A model generated the notes under the pieces. That model did no database searches, was not told the DNA's origin, and saw only the letters and a list, made by a program, of their open reading frames with translations. Made by a program: the position numbers and the translations under genes. This document shows positions 7,013 through 16,411 of a stretch of DNA of 28,040 bases, piece by piece. Source of the DNA: CAZFER01 sp964517495 (GTDB lineage: Bacteria > Hinthialibacterota > Hinthialibacteria > Hinthialibacterales > Hinthialibacteraceae); contig CAZFER010000079.1 of assembly GCA_964517495.1 (NCBI GenBank), forward strand, positions 1-28,040, in the 5' to 3' direction. Positions within the stretch are counted from its first letter, which is position 1; each line of letters begins with the position of its first letter.

Positions 7013-7741
7013 CTAATGTAAATAAAAATCGCAGTCTACCATTGCTTCTGCATAGGTGCTATCGCCACGGATAAAAGACCTGGCATGCAGTTCATTAATA
7101 ATACCTTTACGATGATAAGGCCCACTGCCACTTGTCATGCTCACCTTGTAACTCCGGGATGTATCACCGATAGCCCAACAAGCATCACCTGGGCTCCAAC
7201 CCGTATCTGTTCCATTATAGGTGTTATAGACACGAATATTCCCATCTTTTGTCTGAGCATAAACTTCACCATCCTGATCGTGGGAATCACTGACCGTACC
7301 GGGAACATAAACATCCAAGTCCACTTCAGCGATGGCGTATGCTTCATCAACTTGCTCTGCTGTATCCTCACATGCCGAAGTCAAATCGTGGTCAGCCGCT
7401 CCATCCCAGGACCAACCATAAATAGGTGGAGAACCTCCCTGCCATTCATAGGTTTCATCAAATGTACCCTGAATGATCACCGTAAACTGGGTGGCGTATA
7501 CATAGTCTCCATAATTCTGAGCATAAGAGCGACAATAAGCATACCATGTCGCTGGAGTGGTGTATTTCTCCTTAATATAATAGATATCCGTATTGGGCAT
7601 GAAACCTTCAGTTTTATAATTAATATCCGGATACGTATATGCTGTTCTTACCCAATCCGCATGGGCTTCATTTGTTAATGACCAATGGAAGACACTGGAA
7701 ATTAAACAAATCAGTATTCCAACCGCTTTTAACCTATTCAT
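7013..7741 (-). CDS. Unknown secreted protein
   Basis: A 242-residue protein with a clear signal peptide: MNRLKAVGILICLISSVF with cleavage probably after EAHA near residue 28. I chose the ATG at 7741 because AAGGAG lies 7 nt upstream; an earlier in-frame ATG at 7765 overlaps the preceding gene. The mature part is rich in Tyr, Trp, Asp, Gly and Thr and carries four Cys (in YCRSY, SACED, DACWAIG and VDCDF) that may form disulfides. This fits a periplasmic or extracellular beta-rich protein. I do not recognise a family. It starts 20 nt after the other unknown secreted gene (7762-8724), so the two are probably one operon and act in the same place. Confidence 0.75.
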   Translation of the reverse strand: MNRLKAVGILICLISSVFHWSLTNEAHADWVRTAYTYPDINYKTEGFMPNTDIYYIKEKYTTPATWYAYCRSYAQNYGDYVYATQFTVIIQGTFDETYEWQGGSPPIYGWSWDGAADHDLTSACEDTAEQVDEAYAIAEVDLDVYVPGTVSDSHDQDGEVYAQTKDGNIRVYNTYNGTDTGWSPGDACWAIGDTSRSYKVSMTSGSGPYHRKGIINELHARSFIRGDSTYAEAMVDCDFYLH

Positions 7742-7761
7742 TGTGTAACTCCTTGATCTGG

Positions 7762-8724
7762 TCAATTTACACCTCGAGCTATATCAAACTCTTTTTCCAT
7801 CTCCACTAATCTTTCAGGTTTCTGTGGCGGTACATATTCCTTGAGCAAAACATTTTGATATTCTTTTCTTAAAACTCTATTGAAAGGGAAAAAATATTTC
7901 ATTAATGAAGATTTTTTGAAATATTTGCGTGATAAGATTTCATCTTTTGATATATTTCTTCCAGCTCGTCCTCTTATCTGTTTTTCCCTATCAATTAAAT
8001 TTTGATAGAAGCCTGTTTGTTTTTCTGCCAATTCACCCCATTCATACATAATATTCTGAATTTGCGCAGAGGTTAAGGGGCGCTTGGCTGTTGTGTTCTG
8101 TACACTAGTCGGCCCATCATCAATCGGTTCAAAAAGAATATCCAATTGTTCCTTAATAATTTCAGGAGAGAATTCATGAAATTCCTCTTTTGCCAGATTA
8201 AAGAGAGTGTCTTTCAAATCTTTGATTTGTTTTCGTATTTCATTCACCTGTTCTTTATCTGGCAATATGGCTTCAATCGCCAGTGATCGCTCAATCATGT
8301 ATTTCATGTATAACGTCAAAAATTCGGGTAAATCCGGGGATTGCAGAACAACATCGGGAAAAGTTGGGGTTGGCATCTCGGGGTTTTTGGCAATACCCCC
8401 CAATTGAAATAATTCTTTACATATTTGTTTAATGTTTTTCGCAGTCAGGCTTCCTGATTCGACTTCAGGAAATTCGCCTCTATCTAAAAAGTTCTCTACG
8501 TTATTTTCGACTCGGGAAAAATTTCCATAGCCGGGTAATACCGAAAAATCCATTTGAAACGCATCGGAAGGATCTTTTAAAACCGCTTCCTGGAATCCTT
8601 CCTCAACATATTTCAAGATATTTTGTTTGCTTAATTTCTCACTTTGGGCGCCTTGCAATGGCAAGGATAGCACCATCCCCACTAACAAACATAAGCTCAG
8701 CGAAGATATTTTTTTGATTTTCAT
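7762..8724 (-). CDS. Unknown secreted helical protein
   Basis: A 320-residue protein beginning MKIKKISSLSLCLLVGMVL, a signal peptide with probable cleavage after LQGA near residue 26. The mature part is charged and mainly helical (stretches rich in Glu, Lys, Leu and Ile around 155-190 and 225-260), with a Pro-rich segment near 115-130 (PEMPTPTFP). The C-terminus contains KYFKKSSLMKYFFPF and ends in DIARGVN. GAGGA lies 7 nt before the ATG. There is no family I can name. It is the first of two cotranscribed secreted proteins. The AT-rich region upstream (8725-9284) should hold its promoter. Confidence 0.72.
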   Translation of the reverse strand: MKIKKISSLSLCLLVGMVLSLPLQGAQSEKLSKQNILKYVEEGFQEAVLKDPSDAFQMDFSVLPGYGNFSRVENNVENFLDRGEFPEVESGSLTAKNIKQICKELFQLGGIAKNPEMPTPTFPDVVLQSPDLPEFLTLYMKYMIERSLAIEAILPDKEQVNEIRKQIKDLKDTLFNLAKEEFHEFSPEIIKEQLDILFEPIDDGPTSVQNTTAKRPLTSAQIQNIMYEWGELAEKQTGFYQNLIDREKQIRGRAGRNISKDEILSRKYFKKSSLMKYFFPFNRVLRKEYQNVLLKEYVPPQKPERLVEMEKEFDIARGVN

Positions 8725-9431
8725 TGTCCAATCCTCGTTTCTGGCGAATCAATTTGATTCTCTGCCGTGAAATGAAATAATACTTTTTGTTAATAAATTT
8801 GTCAACAAAAAAAATGAATAAATTTAATAGAACAGTCTTAATATGTATAAGACCTTCATTTATGTGGACTTAAATGCAACATGATTACATATACAGAAAC
8901 TCCCACTATAACTTAAATTTATTCACTCATCTAAATTGACACTTCCAAAGATTATTATAAAACATTTATAAAGCATTTTTAAGGGATCGATTAAAAAAAA
9001 ATCAATTTTTAGAAATAATCTAGTGTATTAATACTTTCCTAATCTATGGCGGGTTGGCAAACAGTGCATTCAGTTAATGAGCCGTTACACTTTTCAATTA
9101 TCCAAACCTTTTAGTTTTCAACACTTTTTCGTTAAACTTACAGAAACACTTGTGGCAAGGCAATCCAAGGTGATATTTAAAAAAATAAACAAGAGACATA
9201 ACATGTCAGCTCTATGAAGTGGAAAGGGAGTGAAAACTTATTATCGGTCCCACTATATCTCCCCCAATGAAAAGGGGAGTAAGTTAGGAGGGGGTTAAAG
9301 GATTTTACTCACCATATTCTTATCAACCCTCCCCTAGGCCCGCCCAGTTTTGGGAGAGGAATAGCAATTCAAACGGCAGACCGCTTACTAAGAGACTTTT
9401 TAAAAAATCTGTTAAAGGTAATAAACAGCGT
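8725..9431. other. Long AT-rich intergenic region between divergent genes
   Basis: About 700 bases separate the minus-strand secreted gene from the plus-strand fucokinase gene. Positions 8770-9230 are strongly AT-rich with many A and T runs and no convincing coding frame or RNA gene on either strand. The right end holds a small hairpin-prone block (CTCCCC...GGGGAG near 9259-9280) and repeat copy A. Promoters for both flanking genes must lie here, but I cannot pick them with confidence. Confidence 0.6.
9285..9382 (+). repeat. Dispersed repeat, copy A
   Basis: A 98-bp copy aligns without gaps to 12694-12791 with about 14 mismatches by hand count (about 86% identity). It starts TAGGAGGGGGTTAAAGG, has ATCAACCCTCCCCT in the centre, an imperfect hairpin near 9341-9360, and ends AAACGGCAGACC. 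It lies 49 nt before the fucokinase start, in the same orientation as copy B after that gene. Confidence 0.85.
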
Positions 9432-12400
9432 ATGAATACTATTCACACTTGGTCGGCCATTGCCGTAACAGCGGCTAATCCTGCCCAGGCTCGAGCCTAT
9501 CAACATGAGTTAAACCTGCGTCAAAAACGGGGGATGATCTCAGCGGATACCCTTTTACTCGCTGTTCCTGATCCCTCTTCCATGCGAGTAGGAAGTGGGG
9601 GAGCCACCTTAAACGCATTGGTTGCGGTCGCTGAACATCTTTCTGCCCGTGCCAGCCGAACATTTATTGATCCCGAAGTGATTGCCCATGCACGTATTCT
9701 CGTACTGCATTCGGGGGGCGACAGCCAGCGGGTTCCCACTTGTTCGGTGTGTGGAAAAGCATTTTCAACCCTTCCCGCTGTGGATGAGGAGGGTGAATTA
9801 TACACACCACTCGACTTTCTGCTGGATACATTTTCCCGAATCTGTGAACATATCCCCCCCGGTCTTTGCGTTGCCAGTGGGGATGTGATGCTGCGTTTGC
9901 CGAATGCCCCCCTGGACTGGCCATCTACGGGTGTAACCGGGCTGGCCATTCCGGCCCCTATTCCATATGGCCCAAAACATGGGGTATATGTCTTACAAAA
10001 CAATTCCTCCAATGTATATTCATTTATGCAAAAAGGCTCGGAAGTGGCATTACGTCGTGCAGGCGCCATCCGCCCAGATAATACTCTTTTGCTCGATAGT
10101 GGAATCGTTTATTTTTGTTCAAAAACAACTCAGTTACTGCTGAGCCTTCATGTCACCCCGCCGTTGGATGCTTGTACTTATCTTGGTGTTGACAACGGGG
10201 CTATACCACTACGTTTTGAACTTTATTCAGACATCCTATTCTGCATGACACAACAAATGCAAAAGGATCATTATTTAAAAGACTTAGATTCTGCATTGCA
10301 TCAAAGAGCACGCGAATTATTGTGGGAATCTCTACATGGGATTTCCTTTCAAGCCCTGGTGGCGGAATCCGGCGAATTTGCCCACCTTGGAACCACCCGT
10401 GAGTATATATCCATGTTGACGGGAAATTCACCGATTGCGCGTCATTACGGCTTAATCAATAACGCTCAATCCTTTATCGAACATCCTGAACAAAATAGCG
10501 AAGCAATTGCCATCAACTCATTTTTAGCGGGAAATGGGCGAGCGGATACAGGTGTGGTCATTGAACATTCTGAACTACGGGGGAACTGGCATTTAGAGGA
10601 AGGTGCTTTTTGTTCAGCTCTGCGAAGCATATCCGGGCTTCATTTACAAAAGAATATGGTGTTTCAGGAAATCACCTTGAGAGCCAGTTCCAGCGATGCC
10701 AGGCGTTTTGTTTTTACGCTGTTTGGGGTGGATGATCCCATCAAAGCCCACTATACCAGCACCGAGGCAACATTTTCCAATCGTCCTTGGGATGTGTTTT
10801 TCCAAATCTCTGGACTACATCCAGAGGAGATTTGGCCCGGGCTTCCAGAGAATGAGCGTACTTTGTGGAAAGCCAGGCTGTTTCCCATTTTAAATGAAGA
10901 AGATTGGCCTGAAATTGTGCTTTGGTTGCAATATCCCAATCCTCCGTCATCAACCAATCTAAGACGATGGTTCCAACAGGAACGCCTTTCGTTTGCCGAT
11001 ATCCAGACTCAGGCGGACACTGAAGCCGAATTTCAATGGCAGCGCGACCTGAAGCACAAAATGGATTTACTTTTGATAGAATCCACCTTATTGGAAAAGC
11101 GAGATACATGCCTGCAAGCCGTTTTAAAACGCTGCGTGCGGGAAAATCGTTATGATGTGTTTCCAACGTTTGATAACATCGCTGCAGTATCCCCTCCCGA
11201 AGGGACATCCAGAGTATTTTCAAACATTGCTGATACATTAGCGGCATTTGCCGGCACACGAGCAGGCCTGCGGTCCGGCCCAGCCCGCAATACCGCATGG
11301 AAAAAAGCATTTGACCTTTTAGAAGCGGGTGATTATGCAAGTGCCGTTCAAAAGATGGCTATTGAACGCCATAAATGGCTAACCTCACCGGAATTTTTAA
11401 TGCGTGCCGCCCGCCACTACGAAGGCGCCGCACAAATAATTATTCGCAAGAATGTCGAAACCGCTCTTGTGAATCGTACATCATGTGATCCCCCACCAAT
11501 TGGAACATGGATTTCCATTGACTGTCCCGCACGCATCGATCTTGCCGGAGGTTGGTCAGACACACCACCTATAACCTACGAACATGGGGGATTGGTTGTT
11601 AACACGGCCATTCAAGTCAATCAACAGAAACCCATTGGGGTTAAAGTACGCCGCATCGAAGAGCCTGTGATAAAAATCGTATATGATGATAATCCACCGG
11701 TAGTCTGCCATACCCTTTCGGACATGGCGGATTATACTCAACCCCTTGCCCCCGGTGCATTATGTAAAGCAACGCTGTTGACTATGGAAATCATCTCTTT
11801 AAACCAACCAAAACCATTGCAGCAACATTTTTTGGAATTGGGTGGCGGGGTGGAAATCCACACTCGTTCCAATCTTCCCACAGGTTCGGGACTAGGAACC
11901 AGCAGTATTTTGGCTGGAGGACTAATCGTTGCACTTGGCCGTGCCTATGGTTTTCACTATGAAAAACAATCCATAATCCACGCCGTTTTAAAGTTGGAAC
12001 AATTACTCACGACAGGTGGGGGATGGCAGGATCAGGTAGGGGGCCTGCCAGGAGGCATTAAAACCTCTCATTCACCGGCCAGCCTTCCTTTAACCGTTGA
12101 GACCAATGTGCTCAACCTGCCTAATGATTTTATTCAAACCTTGAATAACCATCTGCTACTTATTTACACAGGACGAACCCGTCTTGCCCGTAATTTGCTG
12201 CAGGATGTCATCCGGCGATGGTACGCTCGAATCCCGGAAGTGGTGCAACTGGTCAATGAGTTAACCGAAAATGCTGAACGATGCAGCCATGCCCTTCATA
12301 ATCAAGACCTGGAAAAACTCGGCCAGGCGATCAATTGTTACTGGGATCAAAAAAAGCGAATTGCCGGAGGTGTGGAACCTCCGCATGTGACCCGGATGAT

Positions 12401-12602
12401 GGCCGACCTGAAACCCTATTGTTTGGGAATGTCACTTACAGGTGCGGGTGGAGGAGGTTTTATGGTGGTTTTAACTAATAAGCCCAATCAACAATCCGAA
12501 TTGCAAGCGGTACTCGATAAATATAAGGATACCTATTCACTTCGTTTACATGATGTCGCCATTGATATGGAGGGGATGACTAAGGTCGAAAGTTTATTAT
12601 AA
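9432..12602 (+). CDS. fkp: Bifunctional L-fucokinase / GDP-L-fucose pyrophosphorylase
   Basis: This enzyme makes GDP-L-fucose from free L-fucose in two steps: kinase (fucose to fucose-1-phosphate) and guanylyltransferase (with GTP). The N-terminal fucokinase-family nucleotidyltransferase region (about 1-580) has GSGGATLNAL at 54-63 and HSGGDSQRVP at 93-102. The C-terminal GHMP kinase region (about 690-1056) has PARIDLAGGWSDTPP from 699, the ATP loop GSGLGTSS at 818-825 and GAGGGG at 1004-1009. The length of 1056 residues is close to plant FKGP (1055) and longer than Bacteroides Fkp (949); the N-terminal motifs also resemble human and plant forms. The start at 9432 has only a weak AAAGG about 14 nt upstream. 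It stands alone, with no fucose transporter or fucosyltransferase in the window, and is bracketed by two copies of a dispersed repeat. Confidence 0.92.
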   Translation: MNTIHTWSAIAVTAANPAQARAYQHELNLRQKRGMISADTLLLAVPDPSSMRVGSGGATLNALVAVAEHLSARASRTFIDPEVIAHARILVLHSGGDSQRVPTCSVCGKAFSTLPAVDEEGELYTPLDFLLDTFSRICEHIPPGLCVASGDVMLRLPNAPLDWPSTGVTGLAIPAPIPYGPKHGVYVLQNNSSNVYSFMQKGSEVALRRAGAIRPDNTLLLDSGIVYFCSKTTQLLLSLHVTPPLDACTYLGVDNGAIPLRFELYSDILFCMTQQMQKDHYLKDLDSALHQRARELLWESLHGISFQALVAESGEFAHLGTTREYISMLTGNSPIARHYGLINNAQSFIEHPEQNSEAIAINSFLAGNGRADTGVVIEHSELRGNWHLEEGAFCSALRSISGLHLQKNMVFQEITLRASSSDARRFVFTLFGVDDPIKAHYTSTEATFSNRPWDVFFQISGLHPEEIWPGLPENERTLWKARLFPILNEEDWPEIVLWLQYPNPPSSTNLRRWFQQERLSFADIQTQADTEAEFQWQRDLKHKMDLLLIESTLLEKRDTCLQAVLKRCVRENRYDVFPTFDNIAAVSPPEGTSRVFSNIADTLAAFAGTRAGLRSGPARNTAWKKAFDLLEAGDYASAVQKMAIERHKWLTSPEFLMRAARHYEGAAQIIIRKNVETALVNRTSCDPPPIGTWISIDCPARIDLAGGWSDTPPITYEHGGLVVNTAIQVNQQKPIGVKVRRIEEPVIKIVYDDNPPVVCHTLSDMADYTQPLAPGALCKATLLTMEIISLNQPKPLQQHFLELGGGVEIHTRSNLPTGSGLGTSSILAGGLIVALGRAYGFHYEKQSIIHAVLKLEQLLTTGGGWQDQVGGLPGGIKTSHSPASLPLTVETNVLNLPNDFIQTLNNHLLLIYTGRTRLARNLLQDVIRRWYARIPEVVQLVNELTENAERCSHALHNQDLEKLGQAINCYWDQKKRIAGGVEPPHVTRMMADLKPYCLGMSLTGAGGGGFMVVLTNKPNQQSELQAVLDKYKDTYSLRLHDVAIDMEGMTKVESLL

Positions 12603-12693
12603 ATTTTCAATTGGCGCCACGAATCCTCCCCCATATTCCTATAAAAAGTAAAGTGCATGAAACGAATTCATTAATATTTAATATTAGTGAAGA

Positions 12694-12791
12694 TAGGAGG
12701 GGGTTAAAGGCTTTTACTCAACATATACTTATCAACCCTCCCCTGGCCCCTCCCAGGCTTGGGAGGGGAATGGTGCTTCAAACGGCTGACC
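12694..12791 (+). repeat. Dispersed repeat, copy B
   Basis: The second full copy of the 98-bp repeat, starting TAGGAGGGGGTTAAAGG and ending AAACGGCTGACC. Here the hairpin CCCCTCCCA...TGGGAGGGG is better preserved than in copy A. It follows fkp by 91 nt. The region 12603-12845 has no other gene-like content. Confidence 0.85.
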
Positions 12792-12845
12792 AATGACATT
12801 ACATGAAAAGTATCAAGGGATTAATACCTTGTTTTCGCGAGATGA

Positions 12846-14027
12846 TTAATAATTCGGTTTTTCCAAGGTAATGCGTGCTGTTCCATCTATATTCATGATG
12901 GTTTTCATATTCCTTTGGCCGCCAGTCTCCATATCTATGACTGCTTTTCCTGTAGTATTGACATAACGCATCATTTTACGGGAAAGGCTAAAGCCATATT
13001 CCACATTGCTATCCAAGTTATATTCATTTATCGTCATTTTTGGAATTTTTGCGTTCTCCGGTAGATTTTCTCCCGCGGCAACTGCCGGATCAAATGAAAC
13101 ATCGTGAATATCGATCGTTTGTTTCGAGTTGATAATAGCAATCAATTCACCATTCCTGTTAACAATGTCACTCAGTTCCGATTGAATATTTATGATCACA
13201 TCATCCTCAATTCCTGGAATGGGAAGGGGTTGATCTCCCTTCCAGGTATCGCCAATCGTGACAATATCTTCCGGGAAGGGAAGCAAAAAAGACATTTCTG
13301 AACTCTGTCCTTCCATACCTAACATGGGATTAGCACGTTTTAATTCTTCCCTGCTGATAATTTTAAAATTCCCTTGAGGATCTACATGATAGGTTTTTTG
13401 CATTTCACCTAATTGCTTAAGCAGGTCCATTTTTTGTCCTGCTCTTCTTCCCAATGATATTTCAGTTTCGAATTTCTCATAATTAGTTTGGATGGTGGTT
13501 TGATTTTGTTCATCGACATGTTTAACCGCCAGTTTGATTACATGGTTTACTAAAGATTTTGTATCAAAATTTCGATCACCGAGTTGATTCGAAACCGTAT
13601 TGGTGGTGTTTGAAACGATATAGGCTGTTTCTCCCTCGGTGAATTGATAACGAAGCAATACCTTTTTATCTTTTGGAACCGAAGAGGATGTAGCGGTTGA
13701 GGTACGTGGTGAATCAGAGGATGGGCTTTCATTGTTTTTTCGCCGTAAATATTCTTGATACAGCGGTACACTGGGGCCATATTCCTCGATAAACTTTTTA
13801 TCCTCCTCTGGTGTCCGCTTGACCACTTCAACGGTTTCTATACTGCGGGTTAACAGATAGGACTTTGTGAGGATAATGATGGATTGCTCGGTTTCCTCAA
13901 CAATCGCCCCTTCCAATGAGGCGAATTTTTCTGGTACGTTCTTTAATTTAAATTCCGAGGCAGTGGCCAAGAGTGGCAACACCAGGATGATTGCCAACAA
14001 GAATACCCATGATTTAAACAGTTTCAT
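12846..14027 (-). CDS. Unknown secreted protein, possibly DUF6263-like
   Basis: A 393-residue protein with signal peptide MKLFKSWVFLLAIILVL and cleavage near LLATAS. I chose the ATG at 14027 because GGAAGGA lies 8 nt before it; frames starting at 14120 or 14033 are less well placed. Residues about 90-115 form a Ser/Thr-rich linker (SPSSDSPRTSTATSSS). The rest (about 120-393) is beta-rich with LLRYQFTEGETAYI, then FPEDIVTIGDTWKGDQPLP and a C-terminal NMKTIMNIDGTARI strand pair. This layout, a repeated measure of 'how large a signal after treatment' type beta barrel, resembles DUF6263 proteins of unknown role, but I hold this loosely. It is transcribed divergently from uvrB. Confidence 0.7.
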   Translation of the reverse strand: MKLFKSWVFLLAIILVLPLLATASEFKLKNVPEKFASLEGAIVEETEQSIIILTKSYLLTRSIETVEVVKRTPEEDKKFIEEYGPSVPLYQEYLRRKNNESPSSDSPRTSTATSSSVPKDKKVLLRYQFTEGETAYIVSNTTNTVSNQLGDRNFDTKSLVNHVIKLAVKHVDEQNQTTIQTNYEKFETEISLGRRAGQKMDLLKQLGEMQKTYHVDPQGNFKIISREELKRANPMLGMEGQSSEMSFLLPFPEDIVTIGDTWKGDQPLPIPGIEDDVIINIQSELSDIVNRNGELIAIINSKQTIDIHDVSFDPAVAAGENLPENAKIPKMTINEYNLDSNVEYGFSLSRKMMRYVNTTGKAVIDMETGGQRNMKTIMNIDGTARITLEKPNY

Positions 14028-14220
14028 TATCATAATCCTTCCATATTGATTTTGTTCATATAACTCGTAAAGATTGATTGAGTAACGGTCTAACCAATTC
14101 AAGGCCTGAGTAGAATTCAATTATAAGGGTCACATTCATACGGTAAAGTTACTTTAATATGGAAATGATGATGAAGCTGTCTGGTCACGGTACCATGTTT
14201 TTGTTCTTGTGAGTATGATT

Positions 14221-14248
14221 TTGCATTCACCTCTCCATGAATTAAAAT
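14221..14248 (+). promoter_or_regulatory. Possible promoter of uvrB
   Basis: TTGCAT (14221-14226) and TAAAAT (14243-14248) are separated by 16 nt, ending 37 nt before the GTG of uvrB. I saw no LexA-type box nearby. Confidence 0.35.
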
Positions 14249-14284
14249 AGGATGGTATGAATTCATGAAAGGATTCAAAATAAC

Positions 14285-16411
14285 GTGGTTTCATCGATCA
14301 ATAAAATAGTGGCGATGAACGAAAGCGCCGAACGACGGAAAAGCCAGGGTGTTAAAGAGATTCCTTTTGATTTGGTCTCCGAATATCAACCTACCGGTGA
14401 TCAGCCCCAAGCCATCGAAAAGTTACACCAAAGCATTCTTGATAAAAACAAATTACAAACCCTGGTCGGTGTGACCGGCAGTGGGAAAACCTTTACCATG
14501 GCGAATCTGATCGCCAAAAGTAATCGTCCGACACTGGTTATATCGCATAACAAAATCCTGGCTGCCCAGTTATATAGCGAATTCAAGCAATATTTCCCCA
14601 ACAATGCGGTTTCTTATTTCGTGTCCTATTATGATTTTTATCAGCCAGAGGCCTATGTCCCCACTAAAGATATCTATATTGAAAAGGAAGTCACTATAAA
14701 TGATGAGATAGAGCGCCTGCGCCTGGAAGCCACCACCAACCTGATGGAACGGCGTGATGTGATCATCGTGGCCTCAGTGTCGTGTATATACGGCCTGGGT
14801 TCGCCGGAAGAATATCGTGAAATGACGGTTCCTATCGAGGTGGGGGATTCCATCCCCCGGCAAAAGCTGCTGCGCCGCCTGGTTGATTTGCAATATACCC
14901 GCAACGACATGGATTTTCATCGCGGAACGCTTAGAGTTCGCGGTGATGTGGTTGAAATCTATCCCAGTTACGGCGACTACCCCTACCGGGTGGAATTATG
15001 GGGTGATGAGGTTGACCGTATCCTTGAAATCAATCCCATCACCGGTGAGGTGTTAGGCGAATGCGGACGTGTTACCATCTATCCCGCACGGCACTACGTC
15101 ACCGCACCCGAACGGTTGCAAACCGCCATCAAATCCATTCAGGAAGAATTGCGCGAACGCCTGCAGGAGTTGCGGCAGGAAGGTAAATTGCTCGAAGCTC
15201 AGCGGCTTGAGCAACGCACCATGTATGATCTCGAGATGCTCCGCGAGACTGGCTTTTGCCAGGGAATCGAGAACTATTCCCGCCATCTGGATGGACGAGC
15301 GCCCGGCACAGCACCCAATTCATTGATCGATTATTTCCCTGATGACTTCCTGATGTTTGTCGATGAATCACACATCATGCTTCCCCAAGTTCGAGGCATG
15401 TGGGGGGGAGACCGAAGCCGGAAGCAAACCCTGGTTAATTATGGTTTTCGTCTTCCATCGGCATTGGATAACCGCCCGCTTTCGTTTGATGAATTTTGGA
15501 ATTCCATCAATCAAGCTATCTTCGTTTCTGCTACGCCAGGGGATATCGAACTTAAAAACAGCCAAACCGTTGTAGAGCAGCTCATCCGTCCCACCGGCCT
15601 GGTTGATCCTAAAATCATTGTGCGTCCTGCATCCGGTCAGGTCGATGACTTGATTGGCCGTATACGCGAGCGCATCGATCGTGGAGAACGCATCTTGGTC
15701 ACCACCCTGACCAAGCGGATGTCGGAAGACCTCTCCAATTATTTGCTTGAACTGAACATCAAAGTCCGCTACTTGCATTTCCAAATCGATACCCTTGAAC
15801 GGGCTGAAATTCTCGAGGGATTGCGGTCGGGTGAATTTGATGTTGTGGTGGGTGTGAACCTGTTACGTGAAGGGCTTGACCTGCCTGAAGTGTCCATGGT
15901 CGCCATTCTCGATGCGGATAAGGAAGGGTTTCTGCGTGATGAACGCTCCCTAATCCAAACCTGTGGACGGGCGGCCCGCAATGTCGCGGGTGAAGTGATC
16001 ATGTATGCGGATAAAGAAACCAAATCCATGAAAAACGCCATCGCCGAAATGGAGCGCCGCCGCCGGATTCAGCTTGACTATAATGAAAAGCATGGAATCA
16101 TTCCTAAAACGATAAAAAAAGCGGTCCGATCGATTCTGGAAGCCCGATCAACCAAAAAACGGGAATCTGAAGAATTGTTGTATTCCATATCCGATGCCGT
16201 TGATCTAAAAGGAAAATCGACAAAAGATATCATAGCCGAATTGAAAACCCGGATGGTGGAAGCGGCAAAAAATCTGGAATTTGAAAAGGCGGCCATCTAT
16301 CGTGACAAAATCATGGAATATGAACAAACCGGGATTGACACAGGTGAAAAAGAAATCCCCTCTCCACAAAACAAAAAATCGCCTCGACAGCGCAAGCAAA
16401 AGAAATCGTAG
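14285..16411 (+). CDS. uvrB: Excinuclease ABC subunit B
   Basis: The damage-verifying helicase-like subunit of nucleotide excision repair, which takes DNA from UvrA and loads UvrC. Walker A GVTGSGKT is at 62-69, the beta-hairpin that inserts into DNA at 115-126 (YYDFYQPEAYVP), the DESH box at 360-363, and helicase motifs V and VI at VVGVNLLREGLDLPE and QTCGRAARN. A UVR domain that binds UvrC lies near 648-684 (ELKTRM...FEKAAIYRDKI). The total of 708 residues is slightly long because of an N-terminal extension of about 25 residues and a Lys-rich tail. The start is uncertain: GTG at 14285 has AAAGGA about 11 nt upstream, and an in-frame ATG at 14315 has no visible site. Its 3' end overlaps the start of the next gene. 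Confidence 0.96.
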   Translation: MVSSINKIVAMNESAERRKSQGVKEIPFDLVSEYQPTGDQPQAIEKLHQSILDKNKLQTLVGVTGSGKTFTMANLIAKSNRPTLVISHNKILAAQLYSEFKQYFPNNAVSYFVSYYDFYQPEAYVPTKDIYIEKEVTINDEIERLRLEATTNLMERRDVIIVASVSCIYGLGSPEEYREMTVPIEVGDSIPRQKLLRRLVDLQYTRNDMDFHRGTLRVRGDVVEIYPSYGDYPYRVELWGDEVDRILEINPITGEVLGECGRVTIYPARHYVTAPERLQTAIKSIQEELRERLQELRQEGKLLEAQRLEQRTMYDLEMLRETGFCQGIENYSRHLDGRAPGTAPNSLIDYFPDDFLMFVDESHIMLPQVRGMWGGDRSRKQTLVNYGFRLPSALDNRPLSFDEFWNSINQAIFVSATPGDIELKNSQTVVEQLIRPTGLVDPKIIVRPASGQVDDLIGRIRERIDRGERILVTTLTKRMSEDLSNYLLELNIKVRYLHFQIDTLERAEILEGLRSGEFDVVVGVNLLREGLDLPEVSMVAILDADKEGFLRDERSLIQTCGRAARNVAGEVIMYADKETKSMKNAIAEMERRRRIQLDYNEKHGIIPKTIKKAVRSILEARSTKKRESEELLYSISDAVDLKGKSTKDIIAELKTRMVEAAKNLEFEKAAIYRDKIMEYEQTGIDTGEKEIPSPQNKKSPRQRKQKKS

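Noticed and set aside
7085..7678. 197-codon open frame on the plus strand
   Set aside because: It is antisense to the secreted protein gene at 7013-7741, which has a signal peptide and ribosome binding site; the plus-strand protein has neither.
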